Shown piece after piece: positions 15,562 to 20,667 of a stretch of DNA of 20,667 bases (positions are counted from its first letter, which is position 1; each line of letters opens with the position of its first letter). The notes under the pieces were generated by a model, which was not told the origin of the DNA, did not search any database, and saw only the letters and a program-made list of their open reading frames with translations. Position numbers and translations under genes: made by a program. This DNA comes from Eutrophocola sp049446715 (GTDB lineage Bacteria > Pseudomonadota > Gammaproteobacteria > Pseudomonadales > Pseudohongiellaceae), in NCBI GenBank assembly GCA_049446715.1, contig JBMTQX010000051.1:1-20667 (forward strand). Direction: 5' to 3'.

Positions 15562-15567
15562 TACAAT
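15562..15567 (+). promoter_or_regulatory. Candidate -10 of the LigA-like gene
   Basis: TACAAT matches TATAAT in five of six positions. A start about seven bases downstream would give a leader of only about eight bases before ATG 15582. The FNR-box centre is 42.5 bases upstream of this hexamer, about 13 further than in a standard class II FNR promoter. Confidence 0.4.
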
Positions 15568-15581
15568 CAACAATAGTCCGC

Positions 15582-15944
15582 ATGAGCAAAGTCATTTCCA
15601 TCACACCGATCAGAGAGGTGAACGGCAAGACCCTGCCGCCCCCGCATGCGGTTCGCAAAACCTCGTACTCACGGCGAACTACCCTGAACCATCTGTGCGC
15701 CTCGCTGGCGGATCCTGAAAATCAGCGCCGCTTCCGTTCCTTCACGGAAGGCTACTGTCGGGACTTTGGCTTGTCCCTGGAGCAGATCCACGCGGTGACC
15801 GACTTTGATGTCGTACGCCTGCTCAGGCTGGGCATTTCCTCTTCTTCCCTGCGCCTGCTGTTCAGTGTCTGTGGCCTTAACGTGCAGTCACAATGCCAGG
15901 AGCAGACTGGCAGGCCCCTGTCGGAAATCCTTAGGGAGCACTGA
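15582..15944 (+). CDS. Small stand-alone LigA-like protein
   Basis: The 120 residues resemble the alpha (LigA) subunit of protocatechuate 4,5-dioxygenase: about 30 unconserved residues, then LNHLCASLADPENQRRFRSF (about 35-54), YCRDFGLSLEQIHAV and a D..RLLRLGIS segment, in the order and spacing of the LigA helices. In LigAB the small subunit only caps the catalytic LigB, which holds the iron. No LigB or other aromatic-degradation gene is in the window, so a ring-cleaving role is not supported; stand-alone LigA-like proteins have no role I know of. The gene follows fnr behind a candidate FNR box, suggesting control by oxygen. No Shine-Dalgarno precedes the ATG. It ends 84 bases before the YdcF-like gene, which has its own promoter. 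Similarity was judged by eye. Confidence 0.72.
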   Translation: MSKVISITPIREVNGKTLPPPHAVRKTSYSRRTTLNHLCASLADPENQRRFRSFTEGYCRDFGLSLEQIHAVTDFDVVRLLRLGISSSSLRLLFSVCGLNVQSQCQEQTGRPLSEILREH

Positions 15945-15958
15945 TCACCGCCGCCGAT

Positions 15959-15987
15959 TTGAGATAATCCCCGGCTTGCCGGATAAT
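15959..15987 (+). promoter_or_regulatory. Sigma-70 promoter of the YdcF-like gene
   Basis: TTGAGA (15959-15964), exactly 17 bases, GATAAT (15982-15987): each hexamer has five of six consensus matches. Predicted start near 15994, about 35 bases before ATG 16029. The -10 lies in the short palindrome CCGGATaATCCGG (15979-15991). Confidence 0.65.
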
Positions 15988-16028
15988 CCGGGCCTGCTGC
16001 CATAAACCCCGCTGCAGACCGGCTTTGC

Positions 16029-16838
16029 ATGTTCAACACCCTGTTTTTTTACCTCTCCAAGATTCTCTGGGCGCTGCTTTCACCAGCCAATGTGCTGTTT
16101 GTCCTGCTGGCGGCCGGAACCGTGCTGTTGTTTTGCAACCGCATACCACTGGCGAAATGGATGCTGGGCACTGGCGTGATATTGCTGGCACTGGCCGCCT
16201 GCCTGCCCATCGGCAAATGGCTGGCCACACCGCTGGAAACCCGTTTTGCCACCAATCCGGAACAGCCCGATGACATTGACGGCATTATCATGCTGGGCGG
16301 TGCTGCCGATGCCCTGTCTTCCTACCTCTGGAACCAGACGGAAATGGGCAGTGCTGCTGAACGCTACCTGGCCTTTGCCGCGCTGGGTAAGCAGTACCCA
16401 GATGCACAGATGGTGTTTACCGGTGGTGCGGGGACCTTGCGCGACCAGGACTTCAAGGAAGCTGATATTGCGCTTTATGAACTGGCGAACCTGGGGATTG
16501 CGCGCCACCGCCTGGAACTGGAACGGGAATCGCGCAACACCTACGAGAACGCCATCAACAGCAAGGCCCTGGTCAACCCGGCCCCGGGCGAGCACTGGAT
16601 ACTGGTCACCTCCGCCGCACACATGCCGCGCTCGGTCGGGGTATTCTGCCAGCAGGACTGGCCCGTGATTCCTTACCCGGTAGACCATATAACCCTGCCC
16701 GGTTACCAGTTTCGCCTGAGCTTGGAATTAGCAGGCAATCTACACGATCTTGATGTTGCTTTTAAGGAATGGGTCGGCCTGCTGGCGTATCGGCTGACGG
16801 GAAAAACCAAGGCCCTGTATCCGGGCGGCTGCGCCTGA
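16029..16838 (+). CDS. YdcF/ElyC-like DUF218 membrane protein
   Basis: A 269-residue protein with two N-terminal membrane helices (about 19-36 and 44-62) followed by a DUF218 domain on the periplasmic side. The domain shows DDIDGIIMLGGAADAL, VFTGGAGTLRD, ERESRNTYENA and LVTSAAHMPRSVGVF, ending in a conserved WVGLLAYRLTGKTKALYP tail. This layout and length match E. coli ElyC (YcbC) better than the shorter SanA or YdcF. ElyC is needed for peptidoglycan/lipid-carrier homeostasis at low temperature; the reaction is unknown, so no symbol is given. It has its own promoter at 15959-15987. The downstream thioesterase gene starts 38 bases after its stop with a strong ribosome site. Confidence 0.88.
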   Translation: MFNTLFFYLSKILWALLSPANVLFVLLAAGTVLLFCNRIPLAKWMLGTGVILLALAACLPIGKWLATPLETRFATNPEQPDDIDGIIMLGGAADALSSYLWNQTEMGSAAERYLAFAALGKQYPDAQMVFTGGAGTLRDQDFKEADIALYELANLGIARHRLELERESRNTYENAINSKALVNPAPGEHWILVTSAAHMPRSVGVFCQQDWPVIPYPVDHITLPGYQFRLSLELAGNLHDLDVAFKEWVGLLAYRLTGKTKALYPGGCA

Positions 16839-16876
16839 AGTCGTAACAGGACTTATCGCATTAAAAGGAGAATACC

Positions 16877-17305
16877 GTGGCTTTGTGGAAAAAATCCGCC
16901 ACTGTCGAACAGGTCATGACACTGACCAAAGGCACCATGTGCGAACATGTGGGCCTGGCAATCACCGAACTGGGTGACGACTATCTCAAGGGCACCCTGC
17001 CCGTGGATCATCGTACCCAGCAACACATGGGTATCATTCATGGCGGCGCGTCCGTTGTGCTGGCGGAGACCCTGGGCAGCGTGGCCGCCAACCTGTGTAC
17101 CGACTACGGCTATCACATTGTCGGCCTGGACATTAATGCCAACCATGTCCGTCCCGGCAAACCGCCGCTGGTGACCGGCATCGCACGCCCCGTCCATATC
17201 GGGCGCACCACCGTTGTGGTGGAAATCAACATCACGGATACCGAGGGCAAGCTGGTGTGTGTTTCCCGTCTGACCGCCGCGGTATTAAAAGACAAAGACT
17301 CATAA
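16877..17305 (+). CDS. ydiI: Hotdog-fold acyl-CoA thioesterase, YdiI/MenI-like
   Basis: A 142-residue PaaI/YdiI-type thioesterase. It matches E. coli YdiI over its whole length in memory-based comparison: LPVDHRTQQHMGIIHGGASV with His55, catalytic Glu64 in VLAETLGSVA, VGLDINANHVRPG and a final CVSRLTAAVL. YdiI cleaves 1,4-dihydroxy-2-naphthoyl-CoA for menaquinone and also benzoyl-CoA-like substrates; nothing in the window shows that this organism makes menaquinone, so the substrate is open. The start is GTG at 16877, fixed by AAGGAG six bases upstream. The phhB start follows nine bases after the stop, whose TAA overlaps the next ribosome site, so the two are co-translated. Confidence 0.9.
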   Translation: MALWKKSATVEQVMTLTKGTMCEHVGLAITELGDDYLKGTLPVDHRTQQHMGIIHGGASVVLAETLGSVAANLCTDYGYHIVGLDINANHVRPGKPPLVTGIARPVHIGRTTVVVEINITDTEGKLVCVSRLTAAVLKDKDS

Positions 17306-17314
17306 GGAAAAACG

Positions 17315-17668
17315 ATGTCATCACTCGCCGATACCCCCATAGTCCTGTCCAAGAAAGGGGATGCCCCCATGCCCGCCGCCGAGGCTGAGGCCCTGCTGGA
17401 GCAGGTGCCGGGCTGGCAGATCGTGTCAGAAGACGGGGTCGACAAACTGACCCGTGATTTCCGGTTCAAGGATTACCTGGTCATCATCGACCTGGCCCAC
17501 AAGGTCGGCCGCATCGCCGAACAGAACGATCACCACCCCGAGATGCACGTGGCCTGGGGCAAGCTCACCGTGACCTGGTGGACCCATGTCACCGGAGGTC
17601 TGCACAAAAACGACTTCATCATGGCCGCGCGCTGCAACCGGGCCGCGATGCTGGTGTCAGCACCCTAG
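17315..17668 (+). CDS. phhB: 4a-hydroxytetrahydrobiopterin dehydratase (PCD/DCoH)
   Basis: Dehydrates 4a-carbinolamine pterin, recycling the cofactor of aromatic amino acid hydroxylases. The 117 residues have the active-site NDHHPEMHVAW (His73, His74) and TVTWWTHVTGGLHKNDFIMAA (His91 and the conserved C-terminal helix). About 20 extra N-terminal residues (LSKKGDAPMPAAEAEALL) are normal for bacterial members. phhA, the phenylalanine hydroxylase partner, is not in the window; many bacteria carry the dehydratase alone, where it may serve molybdopterin-linked or other pterins. AAGGA lies six bases before the ATG. argE begins 12 bases after the stop. Confidence 0.94.
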   Translation: MSSLADTPIVLSKKGDAPMPAAEAEALLEQVPGWQIVSEDGVDKLTRDFRFKDYLVIIDLAHKVGRIAEQNDHHPEMHVAWGKLTVTWWTHVTGGLHKNDFIMAARCNRAAMLVSAP

Positions 17669-17680
17669 GATTCCGGCACG

Positions 17681-18820
17681 ATGACCCAGTCTTTCCACCA
17701 GTTATTCAACGCCCTGCTGGCCGAGCATTCGGTGAGCTCCATCAATCCGGCCATCGACCAGAGCAACATGGGCGTGATCAACCTGCTGGCGGACACCTTT
17801 GCCGATCTGGGGTTTGTCTGCGAACTGGTGGAGGTGCAAGGACAGCACAAAAAAGCCAATTTGATAGCGACCCTCGGCACCGGTCCCGGCGGCTTGGTGC
17901 TCAGTGGCCACACTGACACGGTACCGTTTGATGAAGCGTTGTGGCAGACCAACCCGCTGGCGATGACGGAAAAGGACAACCGCTTTTACGGCCTCGGGGC
18001 CACCGACATGAAAGGCTTCTTTGCGGTCGTGCATGAAGCCGTACAGGATTTCCTCGAGGCCGACCTGCAACAGCCGCTGATCATTCTCGCCACGGCGGAT
18101 GAGGAAAGTTCGATGGAAGGCGCCCGCACCCTGGCCCTGCAGGGCCGGCCCAGGGCCCGCGCTGCCGTCATCGGCGAACCCACCGGCCTGCGCCCGATTC
18201 ACATGCACAAGGGCATCATGATGGAAGGCATCCGCGTGCAGGGTCAAAGCGGGCACTCCTCCAACCCGGCCCTGGGGCGCAATGCCCTGGAAGCCATGCA
18301 CGATGTCATCAGCACGCTGCTGCGCTTTCGCCAGCAGCTGCAGATGGAATACCGCAACCCGCATTTCGTCATCGATGCGCCGACCATGAACCTGGGCGTC
18401 ATTCATGGCGGCGACAACCCCAACCGCATCTGCGGCCACTGCGACCTGGAATTCGATGTGCGCCTGCTGCCCGGCATGGTCAGCGATGCCATTCGTGAAA
18501 AGATTGATGCGCTGATCGCACCCATTGCCAGCAAGCATCAGGTGGACATTCGCCTGACCCGCCTGGTGCCGGGCGTGGAGGCCTTTGACAACAAGGACAG
18601 CGAACTGACGCGCCTGGCCGAAGTCCTGACCGGGCACGCGCCGGAAAGTGTCGCCTTTGGTACCGAAGGTCCCTTCCTGCAGCAACTGGGCATGGATACC
18701 GTCATTCTCGGCCCCGGCAGCATCGACCAGGCCCACCAGCCCAACGAATACATGGCCGCCGACCAGGTCAAACCCTGCATCAACATTCTGCAGAGCCTGA
18801 TCAAGCAATACTGCCTGTAG
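17681..18820 (+). CDS. argE: Acetylornithine deacetylase
   Basis: M20-family zinc hydrolase that removes the acetyl group from N-acetylornithine in the linear arginine pathway. The 379 residues contain the metal ligands and catalytic residues in order: His77 and Asp79 in SGHTDTVP, Asp109 in GATDMKG, Glu141/Glu142 in ADEESSMEG, Glu166 in GEPTG and His352 in IDQAHQPNE. The lid/dimer domain (about 180-290) has GQSGHSSNP and GGDNPNRICGHC, which favour ArgE over DapE. It closes the ydiI-phhB-argE set and is followed, after a hairpin and a REP pair, by argA, so the acetylating and deacetylating ends of the pathway sit side by side. The presence of argE suggests no recycling argJ is needed. Confidence 0.95.
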   Translation: MTQSFHQLFNALLAEHSVSSINPAIDQSNMGVINLLADTFADLGFVCELVEVQGQHKKANLIATLGTGPGGLVLSGHTDTVPFDEALWQTNPLAMTEKDNRFYGLGATDMKGFFAVVHEAVQDFLEADLQQPLIILATADEESSMEGARTLALQGRPRARAAVIGEPTGLRPIHMHKGIMMEGIRVQGQSGHSSNPALGRNALEAMHDVISTLLRFRQQLQMEYRNPHFVIDAPTMNLGVIHGGDNPNRICGHCDLEFDVRLLPGMVSDAIREKIDALIAPIASKHQVDIRLTRLVPGVEAFDNKDSELTRLAEVLTGHAPESVAFGTEGPFLQQLGMDTVILGPGSIDQAHQPNEYMAADQVKPCINILQSLIKQYCL

Positions 18821-18852
18821 GCCGGAAAAGGCTCGCAGAGCCGTCATCCGGC
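18821..18852. other. Nested hairpin right after argE
   Basis: GCCGGA (18821-18826) pairs with TCCGGC (18847-18852), enclosing GGCTC-GCA-GAGCC (18830-18842). It begins at the base after the argE stop. Without a T run it is more likely a message-end or REP-like structure than a strict terminator. Confidence 0.5.
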
Positions 18853-18888
18853 AACGGCGATACGGATAACGTGAACCGGGATGAACCC

Positions 18889-18982
18889 GTAGGTCGGCAT
18901 AGACGCGAAGCGTCGTTTGCCGACATTCACGTGACACCATGGGCCTGTCGGCAAACGGCCTTTCAGGCCCATGCCGACCTAC
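18889..18982. repeat. Inverted pair of REP-like palindromes (GTAG-GTCGGCA family)
   Basis: GTAGGTCGGCAT (18889-18900) is repeated inverted and perfectly as ATGCCGACCTAC (18971-18982). Each end folds alone: GTCGGCA 18893-18899 with TGCCGAC 18918-18924, holding GACGC-GAA-GCGTC inside, and GTCGGCA 18947-18953 with TGCCGAC 18972-18978. GTAG flanks both. It differs from the element at 7667-7794 mainly by GGCA instead of GGAT and by its loops. Confidence 0.85.
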
Positions 18983-18998
18983 GGATCAGGCACGCAGC

Positions 18999-19016
18999 AA
19001 AAATCCCTAGATTTTT
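18999..19016. promoter_or_regulatory. Perfect palindrome before argA, possible operator
   Basis: AAAAATC (18999-19005) - CCTA - GATTTTT (19010-19016). It covers the place of the -35 for the TACAAT at 19030, where a repressor would act. It does not match the E. coli ArgR box closely. It could also end transcripts coming from argE, since it finishes in five T. Confidence 0.5.
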
Positions 19017-19029
19017 CAGTCGGTTCCGT

Positions 19030-19035
19030 TACAAT
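19030..19035 (+). promoter_or_regulatory. Candidate -10 of argA
   Basis: TACAAT, five of six matches to consensus, 51 bases before the argA ATG. No recognisable -35 lies 16-18 bases upstream; the expected position is within the palindrome at 18999-19016. Confidence 0.45.
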
Positions 19036-19085
19036 ACTCGCCCTTTTCCACCGGACAAGCAGCAGATCACCTCAAGTGAACGACG

Positions 19086-20429
19086 ATGGCCGACGACACT
19101 ACCCAGTACGTGACCTGGTTTCGCCAGGCGTCACCTTACATCAACGCCTACCGCGGGAAGGTGTTCGTCGTTCTGTTGCCCGGTGAAGCCCTCGCGCACG
19201 ACAACTTCTACAACATTGCCCACGACATCAACCTGCTGAACAGCCTCGGCGTCCGGCTGGTGCTGGTGCATGGCGCACGTCCACAGATTGAAGCCGCACT
19301 GAAAGCGGCCGGCCTGAAGGACAAAACCCATGACGACGTTCAGGGCCAGCTGCATATCGACCTGCGCATTACCGACGCGGCCAGCCTGGAAGAGATCAAG
19401 CGGGTGGTCGGCGCGCTGCGTATCAACGTGGAAAGCATTTTTTCCATGGGCCTGCCCAACTCGCCCATGCACGGGGCTGAAATCAATACCGCCAGCGGCA
19501 ACTTCATCGTCGCCAAGCCCTATGGCGTGCACAACGGTGTCGACTACGGTTACACAGGCGAAGTGCGCAAGGTGGACAGCGAGGCCATTCGCAAGCAGCT
19601 GGACGCCGGCAATATCGTGCTGCAGTCTAACCTGGGTTTCTCGCCCACCGGTGAAGTGTTCAACCTGACCGTCGAGGAAGTGGCGGCGAGCATGGCCATT
19701 GCCCTGCAGGCCGACAAGCTGCTCATCTATGCTGAACAGTCCGGCATTCTTGATGAAGACGGTGACCCCATCAGCCAGCTCAACGCCAAGGAAGCCGAGG
19801 CGCTGATCAAGGCCAAGATCGCCAATAAGGGCCTGGACATGGAACTGCTGAATCTGGAGCTGGGCGTGAAAGCCTGCAAAGCCGGTGTTAAACGTGCGCA
19901 GGTGATTTCCTATGTCGATGACGGCGCCCTGCTCTCTGAACTGTTTACCCGGGACGGCAGCGGCACGCTCATCACCGAAGAAAAATACGAACAGCTGCGC
20001 AACGCCACCATCGACGATGTCGGCGGCATCATCGAACTCATTGAACCGCTGGAAGCCGCCGGTGTGTTGGTGGAGCGGTCGCGGGAATTGCTGGAAACCG
20101 AAATCGAGCAGTTCACCATCATCGATCGCGAAGGCATGATTGTCGCGTGCGGTGCCCTGTATCCGCAGGAAGACGGCAGCGGCGAACTCGCTTGCATGGC
20201 CACCCATCCCGAATACCGGGACAGCGGCCGGGGCCAGGAAATTCTCGACGCCATCACCAAACAGGCGAAAAAGGCCGGCCTGAAGTCACTCTTCGTGCTC
20301 ACCACGAAAACACCGCACTGGTTCGTGGAAAGAGGCTTTGCCGAAAGCGACATCGACAGCCTGCCCGAGAAAAAGAAGAGCCTGTACAACTACCAGCGTA
20401 AGTCGAAGATTTTTACCAAGAAACTATAG
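19086..20429 (+). CDS. argA: N-acetylglutamate synthase, classical two-domain type
   Basis: Acetylates glutamate with acetyl-CoA, the first committed step of arginine synthesis, and in this family is feedback-inhibited by arginine. The 447 residues match the E. coli enzyme (443). The N-terminal amino acid kinase-like domain (about 1-290) has YRGKVFVVLLPGEAL, RLVLVHGARPQIE and VQGQLHIDLRIT; this domain binds arginine and lacks kinase activity. The C-terminal GNAT domain (about 300-447) has IIELIEPLEAAGVLVERSRE, GALYPQEDGSGELACMATHP and the acetyl-CoA-binding YRDSGRGQEILDAI, then VLTTKTPHWFVERGF. It reads from its own promoter region at about 19030. There is no strong Shine-Dalgarno before ATG 19086. 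The REP pair at 20502 follows. Confidence 0.97.
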   Translation: MADDTTQYVTWFRQASPYINAYRGKVFVVLLPGEALAHDNFYNIAHDINLLNSLGVRLVLVHGARPQIEAALKAAGLKDKTHDDVQGQLHIDLRITDAASLEEIKRVVGALRINVESIFSMGLPNSPMHGAEINTASGNFIVAKPYGVHNGVDYGYTGEVRKVDSEAIRKQLDAGNIVLQSNLGFSPTGEVFNLTVEEVAASMAIALQADKLLIYAEQSGILDEDGDPISQLNAKEAEALIKAKIANKGLDMELLNLELGVKACKAGVKRAQVISYVDDGALLSELFTRDGSGTLITEEKYEQLRNATIDDVGGIIELIEPLEAAGVLVERSRELLETEIEQFTIIDREGMIVACGALYPQEDGSGELACMATHPEYRDSGRGQEILDAITKQAKKAGLKSLFVLTTKTPHWFVERGFAESDIDSLPEKKKSLYNYQRKSKIFTKKL

Positions 20430-20474
20430 TCGGTAAGAACCCCCAGCAAAAACGCCTGCCCGTTAGACGGTGGT

Positions 20475-20489
20475 GACTCAGTTTGAGTC
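20475..20489. other. Short perfect inverted repeat after argA
   Basis: GACTCA - GTT - TGAGTC. Part of it, CAGTTTGA (20479-20486), recurs inverted as TCAAACTG at 20603-20610, so it also forms the outer arm of a structure enclosing the REP pair. No T run follows, so it is not a classical terminator. Confidence 0.45.
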
Positions 20490-20501
20490 GGCCGGACCCT
20501 A

Positions 20502-20587
20502 TGTTCGGGGCTAAAGCCCCTCCCACATGGTGCAGATGTGCTGGGAAGATTCGTTGAGCCGTTTGGGAGGGGCTTTAGCCTCGGACA
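20502..20587. repeat. Inverted pair of REP-like palindromes (GGGGCTAAAGCCCC family)
   Basis: TGTTCGGGGCTAAAGCCCCT begins the left arm (20502-20525) and the right arm (20564-20587) is its inverted copy with two differences in 24 bases. The REP end carries GGAG in place of GTAG. Eight-base arms CAGTTTGA/TCAAACTG lie outside at 20479 and 20603. The last 57 bases of the window hold no gene; TAAAAT near 20660 could be a -10 for a gene beyond the edge. Confidence 0.8.
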
Positions 20588-20667
20588 ATTCCTCGCTGAA
20601 ATTCAAACTGGGGCATTATCCGGCAGACACAAAAGTACACTTATGCTCCGCCAGCGACTAAAATCGC

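Noticed and set aside
17702..18940. 412-codon open frame on the - strand opposite argE
   Set aside because: It mirrors the codon bias of argE, has low-complexity composition rich in H, Q, G and A, and shows no domain; argE itself is complete with all active-site residues.
19131..20207. 358-codon open frame on the - strand opposite argA
   Set aside because: Same antisense artefact: argA is full length and conserved throughout on the other strand.

Overview
This is a stretch of bacterial chromosome, moderately GC-rich, densely packed and mostly on the + strand. It almost certainly comes from a gammaproteobacterium. The evidence is the gene order gshB - tonB-like - yqgE - ruvX | pilT (opposite strand) | yggS - proC - yggT - metX - metW - DUF4426 - rdgB - hemW, which is the order I know from Pseudomonas and related non-enteric Gammaproteobacteria, here without pyrR/pyrB/pyrC and pilU. 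A classical two-domain ArgA, an ArgE, an [4Fe-4S]-type FNR and REP-like palindromes agree with this. The genus cannot be read from the sequence.

Layout. Bases 1-1959: the 3' part of a two-domain (GT2 + GT4) glycosyltransferase, cut by the window edge and probably part of a surface polysaccharide locus. 1961-2494: an unrecognised five-helix membrane protein on the - strand, convergent with it. 2601-5653: glutathione synthetase, a TonB-family energy transducer, YqgE and RuvX, with a clear promoter in front of gshB. 5676-5842: a junction with a perfect terminator. 5843-6871: twitching ATPase PilT on the - strand, divergent from 6955-13693, which carries PLP homeostasis (yggS), proline synthesis (proC), a YggT membrane protein, methionine synthesis (metX-metW), a secreted DUF4426 protein, nucleotide-pool cleaning (rdgB) and haem trafficking (hemW). 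13726-14557: a PhzF-family pseudogene with two amber codons and a frameshift. 14736-15944: fnr followed by a small stand-alone LigA-like protein behind a candidate FNR box. 16029-18820: a YdcF/ElyC-like membrane protein, then a tight set of YdiI-like thioesterase, pterin carbinolamine dehydratase and ArgE. 19086-20429: argA, under what looks like its own palindrome-containing promoter.

Four intergenic sites hold inverted pairs of REP-like palindromes (7667-7794, 14545-14628, 18889-18982, 20502-20587), each with a GTAG or GGAG at the REP end. No transposase, tRNA, rRNA, CRISPR array, phage gene or clear attachment site was seen. No gap between genes exceeds 300 bases; the longest are about 265 (18821-19085), about 238 (20430 to the end), 200 (11676-11875) and about 190-205 bases elsewhere, and their content is listed.

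The region is mainly ordinary housekeeping chromosome, and I do not see a convincing new defence or mobile system. The points most worth a second look are the LigA-like protein next to fnr with a candidate FNR box and a 15-bp duplication in its promoter, the missing start codon of ruvX, the perfect palindrome over the argA promoter, and the decaying phzF-like gene ending in a REP pair.
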